NCBI GenBank assembly: GCA_903847605.1
Contig: CAINED010000070.1
Location: 1 to 46,110 of the forward strand
Origin: an uncultured Hyphomicrobiales bacterium
GTDB taxonomy: Bacteria; Pseudomonadota; Alphaproteobacteria; Rhizobiales; Beijerinckiaceae
Direction: 5' to 3'
DNA length: 46,110 nt
How positions within the stretch are numbered: position 1 is the first letter of the stretch; each line of letters starts with the position of its first letter. Below are positions 23,715 to 31,905 of this stretch, piece by piece. A model generated the notes under the pieces. That model was given only the letters and a program-made list of their open reading frames with translations, had not been told where the DNA came from and did no database searches. The position numbers and the translations under genes were made by a program.

Positions 23715-25337
23715 TCAGGCCTTGGTGAAAGCGCGATAGTCGAGACGGCGATGGAACCAGTATTGGTAGCCGTCGATGTTGGATTGCATCGCCACGTTGG
23801 AATAGGGCTGGAACAGGGGAATGCGCGGTACATCCTCGAAGGCGAGGTCCACAAAGCCTCTCACATTCTTGTCGTAGTCCGCCGAATTGCCATCGGCGGC
23901 TGCGACACGCGCACCATCGATGAAGGCGTCCATTTGCTTGGATTGATAGCTCATGGTGTTGAACACGGAGTTCTGACCATCGTAGCACCAGAAGAAGAAA
24001 TACTCTGGGTAATCGAGCCAGCCCGAGAATACGTTCGTAAACAGGGGCATGACTTTCTTGTTGAGCTCGGTGCGCCAGTTCGCGCCTGGTATCTTGTTGA
24101 TTTCCGCCTTGATACCAATCTGCGCCAGCGATTCCTGCACGAGAATGCAAATCGGTTCGTTGACGACCGAAAAGCCAAGGTCGAAGGAGATGGTCGTCTC
24201 GAAGCCATTGGGAAATCCGGCTTCGGCAAGCAACTGCCTCGCCTTGGCGATATCGGTGCCGTATTTGTGGGGCTGCGGCCAGGCGACCTCGGTGGGCGCA
24301 TTGGCCGCCGCGCCGAACATGGGCTTGGCGAGTCCGTACATCGCTGCGTCCATGATCTTCTGATAGGGGATCGCATAGGCGACGGCCTTGCGTACGCGCA
24401 CGTCATTGAAGGGCGGCCTTGTGGCGTTCATGCCGATATACTGGACGCCGTTCGAGAACGGCGTCGAGACGATCTTGAGCTTTTTGTTTTCTCTTAGCTC
24501 GGCAAAATCCTTGCTCGGCAAATCGTAGGAAATGTCGGCGTCCCCGCGCTCCAGCAACGCCCTGCGATTTCCGGCCGAGGGTATCATGCGCCAGATGACG
24601 CGCTGAATTGTAGGAGCAGGGCCCGATGCCCATTTGTCGAACCGCTCCATCACGACTTCGGTGCCCGGCGTCCAGCGGGTGACGCGATAGGCGCCGCTGC
24701 CCGCCGTGTTCTGTTTGGTATATTCGAGGCCCCACGGATCTTTTTCGGTCGCGTTCTTCTTCACAAGCCCCGAGTTCATAACGCAGGGAACGATCACAGC
24801 AAGGTCGGGAATCGTCAGCTTGTCCTTGCGGATAAAGTCGACACGGATCGTGGAGTCGTCGACCACCACGAATTGCTCCGGCTTTTCAAGCGAGCCTGCT
24901 TTCATCTGGAAAGTGGGAAAGCCTCCGACGGAAACGGCACGGTCGAGCGACCATTTCACGTCCTGGGCCTTTACCGGCGTTCCGTCGTGGAAGGTCGCAT
25001 TCTTCCGCAGTTTGAAGGTTACCGAATTCGGGCCCACATTCATGTCTTCTGCGAGCTCGGGTTTGAACTTGTCGCGGTCGTAGTAAGGATGTCCGTTCGG
25101 ACCGGTCTTCATCTCGTGCGAGATCAGGCGATCATAGCAATTCCACGACACCTCGTAGCCAGGCACATTGGTGCCAACGCCATGGATGTCGATATTGTTC
25201 GGTCCACTCTCGGAGACGACGAGAAGCGTGTCGCGGCGCGCTTGTGCCTTGGCGGGCGACCAGACCGCGGGAGCAGAAACTCCGGAACCCACGAGTGCGC
25301 TGGCTGCCGTTGATTTGAGAAATGTACGACGATCCAT
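23715..25337 (-). CDS. Extracellular solute-binding protein, family 5 (DppA/OppA type)
   Basis: A 540-residue periplasmic binding protein that captures the solute for the downstream importer. MDRRTFLKSTAASALVGSG is a twin-arginine signal (RRTFLK), with cleavage likely after AKAQA. Family blocks include TFKLRKNATFHDGTPVKAQD (preceding SLDRAV) and NDVRVRKAVAYAI. Start 25337 is chosen at the Tat signal; the open frame extends to 25448 across the promoter. It leads a seven-gene operon ending in atzF-atzG-atzE, so biuret, a ureido acid or a carbamoylated peptide is a reasonable ligand, but this is inferred from context only. Confidence 0.92.
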   Translation of the reverse strand: MDRRTFLKSTAASALVGSGVSAPAVWSPAKAQARRDTLLVVSESGPNNIDIHGVGTNVPGYEVSWNCYDRLISHEMKTGPNGHPYYDRDKFKPELAEDMNVGPNSVTFKLRKNATFHDGTPVKAQDVKWSLDRAVSVGGFPTFQMKAGSLEKPEQFVVVDDSTIRVDFIRKDKLTIPDLAVIVPCVMNSGLVKKNATEKDPWGLEYTKQNTAGSGAYRVTRWTPGTEVVMERFDKWASGPAPTIQRVIWRMIPSAGNRRALLERGDADISYDLPSKDFAELRENKKLKIVSTPFSNGVQYIGMNATRPPFNDVRVRKAVAYAIPYQKIMDAAMYGLAKPMFGAAANAPTEVAWPQPHKYGTDIAKARQLLAEAGFPNGFETTISFDLGFSVVNEPICILVQESLAQIGIKAEINKIPGANWRTELNKKVMPLFTNVFSGWLDYPEYFFFWCYDGQNSVFNTMSYQSKQMDAFIDGARVAAADGNSADYDKNVRGFVDLAFEDVPRIPLFQPYSNVAMQSNIDGYQYWFHRRLDYRAFTKA

Positions 25338-25394
25338 CTGAGACTCCGCTTGCGCCACCGGATAGGGCTTGTTAGATGCATGCCTGATGGATAG

Positions 25395-25428
25395 ATTGCA
25401 TACAATTACGCGCGATTGCATGCTCAAA
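25395..25428. promoter_or_regulatory. Probable GntR/FCD operator between divergent promoters
   Basis: ATTGCATACAAT (25395-25406) is a near-perfect palindrome of the TTGnAnACAA type bound by FadR/FCD-branch GntR regulators. A second ATTGCATGCTCAAAT begins at 25415, 20 bases on, about two helical turns. It lies between the ABC operon start (25337) and the gntR start (25474), so one regulator could control both directions. Confidence 0.5.
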
Positions 25429-25473
25429 TGTTGGACTAGTCTGCACAAAGATTCCGTCGGAAAGGATCAATAA

Positions 25474-26196
25474 TTGAGCAAAGGTCCCTCGCAGCGCCCT
25501 CGTTTCGACGTAGCCGAAATTCGGTCAGATAGCGAAACGGCCGCCGCGCCCATGGCGAACCTCACACTCGCCGACAGGCTCGCGAGCGATATTGGTCAGG
25601 CTGTTGTCGATGGTGTTTTCCCGCCCGGTAGCCGTCTCGACGAGACGAAGCTTGCCGAGCGTTTCGAGGTGTCGCGTACGCCGGTCCGCGAAGCGCTGCG
25701 GCAATTGGCGGCGTCAGGCCTTATCGAGATGCGGCCGCACAGGGGAGCTGTCGTCAGCGCGATCACGTCCGAACGACTCAACGATCTCTTCGTGGCCATG
25801 GCCGAAATCGAGGCAACCTGTGCGCGCTTGTCCGCCTTGAGCATGAATCCCATTGAACGCAAACGGCTTGCGGCTCTTCACCTCGCAATGGGCAAGCTGG
25901 CGCGCAAAGGATCGGAACAGGAATACGCGGATGCGAACCGCGAGTTTCATCTGGCCATCTATAGCGGCGCGCACAACACGACATTGCTCGATATAGCATT
26001 GGCCATGCGGCGTCGGCTTGACCCTTTCAGGCGCGCGCAATTTCGCGCGGCCGGCCGGCTGAAGCGCTCGCACACAGAACACGATACGGTTCTGCAAGCT
26101 ATTCTGGCCAGCGACGCGGCCGCTGCGCACGCCCGCATGCACGATCACGTCCTGCAGGTTGAAGACGCATTCGAGACCCTGGCCCGCCAGCGCTAG
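25474..26196 (+). CDS. GntR-family transcriptional regulator with FCD domain
   Basis: A 240-residue regulator. The winged helix (about 35-100) reads [20 protein letters not shown], then [20 protein letters not shown]. The all-helical FCD effector domain follows with [19 protein letters not shown] and [13 protein letters not shown], whose Asp/His residues usually bind a metal and a carboxylate ligand. TTG 25474 is used as start, with AGGA seven bases upstream. The gene is divergent from the ureide importer-Atz operon and 53 bases before the BiuH-like gene, so it probably represses both until the substrate is present. Confidence 0.9.
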   Translation: MSKGPSQRPRFDVAEIRSDSETAAAPMANLTLADRLASDIGQAVVDGVFPPGSRLDETKLAERFEVSRTPVREALRQLAASGLIEMRPHRGAVVSAITSERLNDLFVAMAEIEATCARLSALSMNPIERKRLAALHLAMGKLARKGSEQEYADANREFHLAIYSGAHNTTLLDIALAMRRRLDPFRRAQFRAAGRLKRSHTEHDTVLQAILASDAAAAHARMHDHVLQVEDAFETLARQR

Positions 26197-26249
26197 AGGC
26201 GGGTGGCATAACGATTGCTAAATTTCTGCGAACGACCTGGTGGGGGCAA

Positions 26250-26948
26250 ATGTTCATTCCGGCCGAACCCGACGCATTCGATTGCGATCCTGCGAAGACC
26301 GCGCTCGTCATTATCGATATGCAGCGCGACTTTCTCGAACCGGGCGGGTTTGGCGCGGCGCTCGGAAACGACGTTTCCCTATTGGCTTCCGCAATAGCGC
26401 CCGCGCAACGTCTCCTCGATGCCGCGCGCGGCGCTGGCATCTTTGTGATTCACACGCGTGAGGGCCATCGACCCGACCTGAGCGATGCGCCGGACCGCAA
26501 AGTCAAGCGCGGCGCGGAAAACCAGCGTATCGGCGCGGAAGGTCCTATGGGACGCATACTCGTTCGCGGTGAGCCTGGACATGACATCATACCAGAGCTT
26601 GCGCCGCACCAGGGCGAGCCTGTCATCGATAAGCCCGGCAAGGGTGCATTTTACCAGACCGACCTGGAAGCCATCCTGCGCAATCGCGGCATAAGTCAGC
26701 TCATTCTTTGCGGCGTCACGACGGAAGTCTGCGTCCATACAACCTTGCGCGAGGCGAACGATCGCGGCTTCTGGTGTCTCGTCGCAAGCGATGCCTGCGG
26801 CTCCTATTTTCCAGAATTTCATCGCGTCGCGCTCGACATGGTGAAAGCGCAGGGCGGCATTTTCGGCTGGGTCACGGATGTCGCCTCGATCTGCCCTGTG
26901 CTCGCTGGAGCGAATGACAAAGCCGCCTCCACGACGATCATGTCGTGA
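26250..26948 (+). CDS. BiuH-like cysteine amidohydrolase (isochorismatase fold)
   Basis: A 232-residue hydrolase with the Asp-Lys-Cys triad of the isochorismatase-like amidases: D23 (IIDMQRDF), K128 (IDKPGKGAF) and C161 ([19 protein letters not shown]). [12 protein letters not shown] and [11 protein letters not shown] resemble the rhizobial biuret hydrolase, and the K-to-C spacing of 33 is that of biuret and N-carbamoyl-amine hydrolases. BiuH converts biuret to allophanate, which the AtzF encoded on the other strand would finish. Ureidoacrylate (RutB-type) or another carbamoyl compound is a possible alternative. GGGGG stands just before ATG 26250. It shares the GntR gene's direction and probably its transcript. 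Confidence 0.82.
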   Translation: MFIPAEPDAFDCDPAKTALVIIDMQRDFLEPGGFGAALGNDVSLLASAIAPAQRLLDAARGAGIFVIHTREGHRPDLSDAPDRKVKRGAENQRIGAEGPMGRILVRGEPGHDIIPELAPHQGEPVIDKPGKGAFYQTDLEAILRNRGISQLILCGVTTEVCVHTTLREANDRGFWCLVASDACGSYFPEFHRVALDMVKAQGGIFGWVTDVASICPVLAGANDKAASTTIMS

Positions 26949-27000
26949 ATGCACCTGCGTCACGTCCGTTTTTGATGCCCTAGGAATTGCCCAAGTCGCA

Positions 27001-27019
27001 GCGCTCCTAAGAGGAGCGC
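27001..27019. terminator. Perfect hairpin at the end of the NrtA-like gene
   Basis: GCGCTCCT (27001-27008), loop AAG, AGGAGCGC (27012-27019) form an 8-base-pair stem that overlaps the stop codon of the minus-strand binding-protein gene (27007-27009). It lies between convergent transcripts. No T-run follows on either strand, so it is at best a weak or Rho-assisted terminator or a 3'-end stabiliser. Confidence 0.4.
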
Positions 27020-28377
27020 CGGATTGAAAAGCTCTTGATGTAATCCTCGGGCTTCGACGGATCGAAGGCCTTGCCCATGACGACGATCTTCTTGTCGCCT
27101 GACGGCGGCGTGAGCCCGGCCTCCTTCATGGCCTTGGCCGCATCCGTCGCGAGGAAAACGCTCCTTGCAATGCCTTGATAGTCGACATCACCCTTGATCT
27201 GCCCCCAGCGCTTCATCTGCGTGAGAATCCATACGGCGAAACTCTCCCACGGGAAGGGATCGAATGTGACGCGGTCCGGATCCCTCTTGATGCCTCCAAG
27301 ACCATCGGCATAAGTGCCGGTCAGCACCTGCTCGAGCACGGTAACGGGCGCGTTGATATAGTTTGGAGGCGCAATGGCCTCAGCGATCTGCTTTCGGTTT
27401 TCGGGCTTCGAAGCATAGGCCGTCGCCTGCATGATCGCACGCAGCAAGGCCGAGAAACTGTTCGGCATCGTGGTCGCAAATTCGCGGCTCGCTGCGAAGG
27501 AACAGCAGGGATGGCCGTCCCAAATCTCCTTCGACAGGATGTGGATGAAGCCGACCCCGTCGAACACGGCGCGCTGGACGATGTTATCGGGTGCTAGGAA
27601 GCCATCGATATTGTCGGCGCGCAAATTGGCGACCATTTCCGGCGGCGGTACGGAGCGAAGTTGCACGTCCTGATCGGGATCGATTCCATGCTCTGCCAGA
27701 TAATAGCGCAGCAGATAATTATGGTTCGAGAAATCGAAGGGAATTGCGAGCTTGAAGCCCTTCCACATCTTTGGATCGCGCTTGTCCTTGTGCTTCATCG
27801 CAAGGCAGATTGCCTGCCCATTCACATTCTCGATCGCGGGAACTGTAAATGGGACCGGAGGGACGCCGACGCCCATGGAGATGGCGATCGGCATGGGCGC
27901 CAGCATATGGGCTGCATCTAGCTCCTTGTTGATGGTCCGGTCGCGGATAATGGCCCAGCCGGCGGCCTTGACTACTTCGACATTGAGTCCCTGCTTTTCA
28001 TAGAAGCCCATGGGCGAAGCCATGATGATGGGTGTGGCGCATGTAATGGGAATGAAGCCAACTTTCAGGTCTTTCTTTTCGACTGCGCCGCCTTGCGCAA
28101 AAACCTCTGTCGCTGTCGCTATGGGGAAAATCGTCGAAAGCGCCGCTGCGGCCGTGCCGGCGCCCACGGCCTGCAGGAAGGCGCGGCGCTTCATGTCATC
28201 GGGAAACATGGCGCGCATGACCGCCGTCTCGATCACGCGCTGGAAGCGAGCGTCTTCATCCTGCGGCTCCACACTGCTGCATGCGCGTTCATGCTGCGCC
28301 TGAGAGTCATGCGCGCCGCAAGAACAGCCTCCGCGAAGCTTCGATGACTTGTCGAACGGGTTCTTGAACAGCGACAT
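27007..28377 (-). CDS. CmpA/NrtA-like ABC solute-binding protein with Cys-rich N-terminal extension
   Basis: A 456-residue binding protein of the NrtA/CmpA/SsuA (NMT1-like) group that captures small anions or organosulfonates. The Tat-type signal DDMKRRAFLQAVGAGTAAAA is not at the N-terminus but about 60 residues in. It is preceded by KLRGGCSCGAHDSQAQHERA and a helix RVIETAVMRAMFP. I recall similar extensions in rhizobial CmpA/NrtA homologs. The mature domain starts LKVGFIPITCATPIIMASPM, then GFYEKQGL. ATG 28377 gives correct spacing to AGGAG; a GTG six bases upstream overlaps that site. It is last in the five-gene operon. No permease or ATPase gene is nearby. Confidence 0.88.
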   Translation of the reverse strand: MSLFKNPFDKSSKLRGGCSCGAHDSQAQHERACSSVEPQDEDARFQRVIETAVMRAMFPDDMKRRAFLQAVGAGTAAAALSTIFPIATATEVFAQGGAVEKKDLKVGFIPITCATPIIMASPMGFYEKQGLNVEVVKAAGWAIIRDRTINKELDAAHMLAPMPIAISMGVGVPPVPFTVPAIENVNGQAICLAMKHKDKRDPKMWKGFKLAIPFDFSNHNYLLRYYLAEHGIDPDQDVQLRSVPPPEMVANLRADNIDGFLAPDNIVQRAVFDGVGFIHILSKEIWDGHPCCSFAASREFATTMPNSFSALLRAIMQATAYASKPENRKQIAEAIAPPNYINAPVTVLEQVLTGTYADGLGGIKRDPDRVTFDPFPWESFAVWILTQMKRWGQIKGDVDYQGIARSVFLATDAAKAMKEAGLTPPSGDKKIVVMGKAFDPSKPEDYIKSFSIRRSS

Positions 28378-28409
28378 TTTCACTCCTTTTGCGAGGCGTC
28401 ACAGGATTG

Positions 28410-29021
28410 TCAGGCCATCGCCATTGCTTTGCGCTTGACGATGTCCTGTTCGAGGAAATCGAGACGGTCCTGGCCGAAGAACATCTCGTCTGCGAAGAGG
28501 TAAGTAGGCGAGCCGAAGAGCCCGAGCGCGATAGCGTCGTCCGTATGTTGCTGCGCAATGCCCGTCGTTTGGGCAGACGATGCGACTTCCTTCATCGCAT
28601 TCGCATCAAGCCCAAGCTCGCGAGACAGAAGCTGCATCGTGTCTTCGTTGGCAATGTCGAGATCGCGCGCCCATGTGGCTTCGAGGACAGCCTGCGCCAT
28701 CGGGCCGCGCTCGCCGCTCAATTCGCCCGCCGCTATGATGTAGCGCGCGGCCAGGACGCCATTGGCTGGCCAGTATTTTGGCTGGAGATTGACAGGGAGG
28801 CTGCGGCGCGCAGCCCACCTCTTCATGTCCGCCGCTCGGTACTTCTTCTTGGCCGCACTCTGAGCCGCTGGCGGTGTTACGCTTGAAGCAGCGAATACGG
28901 CCTGTATGTCCACAGGCGCGTGAACGATGGAACATCCTTGCTTCGCCGCCATTTCCATAAGCGCGGCTATGCCAAGATAGGCATAGCCGGATATCGGTGC
29001 GAAGTAGTGGATGATTTCCAT
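28410..29021 (-). CDS. DsbA-family / 2-hydroxychromene-2-carboxylate isomerase (NahD-type)
   Basis: A 203-residue thioredoxin-fold protein of the kappa-GST/HCCA isomerase group. MEIIHYFAPISGYAYLGIAA is the usual beta-alpha start with Ser in place of the DsbA Cys-x-x-Cys. KYRAADMKRWAARRSLPVN and FGSPTYLFADEMFFGQDRLD are family landmarks; the latter contains the cis-Pro loop. Members use glutathione to isomerise aromatic-ring cleavage intermediates. Start 29021 follows TGAGGCC; the frame's upstream part overlaps the sulfurtransferase gene. It lies eight bases after that gene and 32 before the binding-protein gene. The natural substrate in this operon is unknown. Confidence 0.88.
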   Translation of the reverse strand: MEIIHYFAPISGYAYLGIAALMEMAAKQGCSIVHAPVDIQAVFAASSVTPPAAQSAAKKKYRAADMKRWAARRSLPVNLQPKYWPANGVLAARYIIAAGELSGERGPMAQAVLEATWARDLDIANEDTMQLLSRELGLDANAMKEVASSAQTTGIAQQHTDDAIALGLFGSPTYLFADEMFFGQDRLDFLEQDIVKRKAMAMA

Positions 29022-29029
29022 GTCAGGCC

Positions 29030-29893
29030 TCAAGCGGCCTTTGCCATGGGCGCGCCTTCTTCGATCGGCAGTTCGGGCAGACGCGACCATTCGTTCCACG
29101 AGCCGAAGTACATCGCGACATTCTTGATGCCGGCGTCCTTCAGCGCGACGAACGTGTTGGATGCACGCGCGCCCTTGAAGCAATAGAGATAGACGGGCGT
29201 ATCCTTGGTAATGCCGACAGTCGCGCATTCTGCGAGGATTTCCGACGGCGACTTGAAACGCGGACCTTCGCCCGTTGGTTTCATCATGCGGTACCACTCG
29301 ATCCACTTGGCGCCGGGAATACGGCCCTTGCGCGGGCAGAAATCCTTGCCATAGGGCGATGAACTTTCCCCGATCCATTCATCGACATCACGCACGTCGA
29401 GCACGGCGATGGAAGGATCGTCGAGCGCGGCGAGCATCGTCTTTGCATCGATCATGATACTGGAGGCAGAAGGATCGACGGGAAAGCTTGCAGGCATTGT
29501 CGCTGCTGGCGCGGTCGATGTCTCCATACCTGCTGATTTCCACGCATCCAGACCGCCATGCAAAACCTTGGCGCTCGGATAGCCAAGCAGTGTCGCAAGA
29601 TAATAACCGCGGCAGGATTGGCCGAAACCGGAGTTCATCGACTGCTCATAGAAGACTGCGGTTTCCTTGCCTGACAACCCCGCGGCGCCGAATGCTTCCG
29701 CAAATTTCGATTTCAGTTCGGCAATACCATCAGGCGTCGATGTCGCGAGATAGGTGAAGATATCGTGGAGGTTTACCGCGCCGGGGATATGTCCTGCCGC
29801 ATAGGCGTCAGGATTGCGCGTATCGATAACGACAACCGGGTCTGCTTTCATCATGGTGGAAAGTTCTGAGGCGGTGACGAGGACTTCTGACAT
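29030..29893 (-). CDS. Sulfurtransferase with two rhodanese domains
   Basis: A 287-residue protein with tandem rhodanese folds, of the thiosulfate/3-mercaptopyruvate sulfurtransferase kind. Domain 1 (about 1-120) has VVVIDTRNPDAYAAGHIPGA but lacks an active-site Cys. Domain 2 (about 150-280) has LDVRDVDEWIG and the persulfide-forming Cys in YLYCFKGARASN. AGAGGAG precedes ATG 29893. It moves sulfane sulfur between donors and acceptors such as thiols or cyanide. Its place between an acyl-CoA-dehydrogenase-like flavoprotein and a glutathione-type isomerase suggests sulfur released from an organic substrate is handled here. Confidence 0.92.
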   Translation of the reverse strand: MSEVLVTASELSTMMKADPVVVIDTRNPDAYAAGHIPGAVNLHDIFTYLATSTPDGIAELKSKFAEAFGAAGLSGKETAVFYEQSMNSGFGQSCRGYYLATLLGYPSAKVLHGGLDAWKSAGMETSTAPAATMPASFPVDPSASSIMIDAKTMLAALDDPSIAVLDVRDVDEWIGESSSPYGKDFCPRKGRIPGAKWIEWYRMMKPTGEGPRFKSPSEILAECATVGITKDTPVYLYCFKGARASNTFVALKDAGIKNVAMYFGSWNEWSRLPELPIEEGAPMAKAA

Positions 29894-29951
29894 ATGACGC
29901 TCCTCTGTTCTGGCGCTTGCCAATCAACGGTCAATCAAGATTCAGGCCAGT

Positions 29952-31070
29952 TCATGCAGGCATGTCCGCGAGCATCTTGCGCAATTGTTTCGTTGCCGGC
30001 GTAACAATGGCGACGAAATAGGCTTCACGCAGACGGCGCTGCGCGCGGTTCGCCATCACATAGCCGCGAGCGCCTGAGTGCAGCATGGCGGCGTGCGCGC
30101 ATTTGACGGTCATCTCGCCTGCGACAAGACGTGCATCGACGACGCGCCGCCAATAAGCCGGCGAACGATCGTAGGGTGTCGCACAAAGATCCGCGACCAG
30201 TGTTTCGATTTCTGCGAGCGACTTGGCGAAGTCCTCGGGTTGCTCGTCGAGATAGCAGTTCACGTGTCCTAGTGAGGCTTTTGTGCGCTCCATGATCGAA
30301 ATGCAATCACGCATGTTTCCGGCGGCCATGCCGGCCTGCAGCAGAATGAATCCCGCGCGTATCCTTTCGACATAGGGCATGGCCTGATCGGCGAGCACCA
30401 TCTCCTCCGCGATGAACATGTCGTTGAACTGCAGGCCATAGGTTCCCGTGCCATCCATGGCGAGGAAGGGATCGCACGGCAGAAGGGTGACATTGGGATC
30501 GGCGCAATCGACGAGGATCATGATCTTGTGCGTGGCGTCGTCCGCGTTCTCGCAGATCGTTCCGAATAGGTGGTCCGCCCCGAGGTTCGACACCCAGGGA
30601 AGATTGCCTTTTACGCGCCAGCCGCCGTCGACGCGCTTTGCCTTCAGGCGAAGTTTTTCGATACCGAAGAAGGATTTCATCGGATTGGAAAGGCCCGTGC
30701 CGCCAAGCTGCCGGCCGGAGAGCACGGGTTCGAGATATTTCTCGCGCAGAATCGCGTTGTCTGAATTCGCGATGTACCAGCCAAGCGTATTCTGGCACCA
30801 GGCCATGAATGCCGTTGCGCCGCACACTTCGCCGATGAGCGTAATGCCCTTGATGGCAGACAGAAGGTCAACCTTGCCATCCGGTAAAATATGCTGACGC
30901 CACGCGCCTGCCTTGCCGAACGCGCGCAAGATGTCGGCGGGATAAAGCTTGCCTGAATCAATATCTGCTGCTGCGCGATTAAGGTCGTTGCTGGCAATCT
31001 CGCCGACACGTTCGAGCCAACCCAACGGCGCGGAATTCGTGCCGTTCTCAAGCAAAGCAGCAGACGTCAT
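29952..31070 (-). CDS. Acyl-CoA dehydrogenase-fold flavoprotein without catalytic Glu
   Basis: A 372-residue protein with the three-domain acyl-CoA dehydrogenase layout: N-terminal helices with GEVCGATAFMAWCQNTLGWY, a middle beta domain with GGTGLSNPMKSFFGIEKLRL and WRVKGNLPWVSNLGADHLFG, and a C-terminal helical bundle. Near the end, HSGARGYVMANRAQRRLREA is followed by YFVAIVTPATKQL. The position of the usual catalytic Glu (IYEGT in MCAD) is Thr (IVTPA). That fits flavin monooxygenases of this fold (DszC-like) or enzymes with a relocated base better than a standard dehydrogenase. It is the second gene of the operon, 59 bases after the OsmC gene. The reaction is inferred only. Confidence 0.83.
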   Translation of the reverse strand: MTSAALLENGTNSAPLGWLERVGEIASNDLNRAAADIDSGKLYPADILRAFGKAGAWRQHILPDGKVDLLSAIKGITLIGEVCGATAFMAWCQNTLGWYIANSDNAILREKYLEPVLSGRQLGGTGLSNPMKSFFGIEKLRLKAKRVDGGWRVKGNLPWVSNLGADHLFGTICENADDATHKIMILVDCADPNVTLLPCDPFLAMDGTGTYGLQFNDMFIAEEMVLADQAMPYVERIRAGFILLQAGMAAGNMRDCISIMERTKASLGHVNCYLDEQPEDFAKSLAEIETLVADLCATPYDRSPAYWRRVVDARLVAGEMTVKCAHAAMLHSGARGYVMANRAQRRLREAYFVAIVTPATKQLRKMLADMPA

Positions 31071-31129
31071 TTCAGTGCCCTTTCCGTATGCGGGATGCGG
31101 ACCGGAGCAATACTCCGGTCCAAAGCGCG

Positions 31130-31702
31130 TCAGATCGCGGAGACTTCAACATTGACAGGGCGGATGAACGTATTCGCGACAGGCGACCACTTCTTCACGT
31201 GGTCGACGAGTTTCTGGACTTCTTCCTTGCTGATGCCGTCGCATTCCATGTCCACGCCGATGCGAACATCGGTGAAGCCGACAGGCTTTTCGCCGAGATC
31301 GCCCGTGCCCCAAACCGCAGTGATGTTCAGGTCGCCTTCGAGCTGCAGTTCGAGTTTCCGCACCGTCCAGCCGCGATGCACGGCGTTGGCATGGAGTCCG
31401 ACCGCGAGGCAGGAGCCGAGCGCCGCGAGTGAAGCTTCGGACGGGTTGGGCGCGGTATCGTCACCCAGGAGGCCCGGCGGCTCGTCTACGATATAAGGCG
31501 GCAGGTTGCGGATGAAGTTCAGGTGACGGAAGCGGCCTTCGGCGACTGTCTTGCACTTTAGGGTCTTGATGACTTTGGGATTGGCTTTGCCTGCCGCGAT
31601 CAGGGAGTCCAGGTCGCCCTTGTCTATGGGAGTCAGGCAGCCGGTTAGCGCGGTCGCGGGTTCGGGTGCAAGGCACCCCGTCAATACTACGGTCTCGTTC
31701 AT
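31130..31702 (-). CDS. OsmC-family protein
   Basis: A 190-residue OsmC/Ohr-fold protein. After a Cys-containing N-terminus (TGCLAPEPATALTGCLTPID) comes the strand FIRNLPPYIVDEPPGLLGDD, then PSEASLAALGSCLAVGLHAN, where Cys at the helix start is the usual reactive residue. The second conserved Cys of peroxide-reducing Ohr/OsmC (in a VCPFS-type helix) is not seen, so peroxidase activity is doubtful; a thiol-binding or hydrolase-like role is possible. AAAGGAGG stands before ATG 31702. It is the first gene of the five-gene operon, placed directly behind a TetR-type palindrome, so it is probably the most strongly induced. Confidence 0.88.
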   Translation of the reverse strand: MNETVVLTGCLAPEPATALTGCLTPIDKGDLDSLIAAGKANPKVIKTLKCKTVAEGRFRHLNFIRNLPPYIVDEPPGLLGDDTAPNPSEASLAALGSCLAVGLHANAVHRGWTVRKLELQLEGDLNITAVWGTGDLGEKPVGFTDVRIGVDMECDGISKEEVQKLVDHVKKWSPVANTFIRPVNVEVSAI

Positions 31703-31736
31703 GCAAGCCTCCTTTTTGCCCTCCGGGCGGTTGGAT

Positions 31737-31750
31737 ACAGACCGGTCTGT
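31737..31750. promoter_or_regulatory. Perfect 14-base palindrome, probable TetR operator
   Basis: ACAGACC-GGTCTGT is exactly self-complementary and lies 35 bases before the OsmC start, facing the divergent tetR gene 156 bases away. The AGACCGGTCT core is typical of TetR-family operators of the NemR/AcrR kind. Binding here would block the OsmC operon promoter, whose -10/-35 (about CATAAA and GCTGGC on the minus strand) appear to lie just upstream. Confidence 0.65.
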
Positions 31751-31905
31751 TTTATGCATTGACCATGCCAGCTTCGCGGTCCTACAAAAACCGTCGGGAA
31801 TCGCGGGCAGAGGCGGGGATTTGCTGCAGCCATGAAGCGCCCGAACGGGAAATCGGGTGAGCGAGGGAGTGGCCGGGATTGTGGCCGCCCAATCAAGAGG
31901 CAGAG

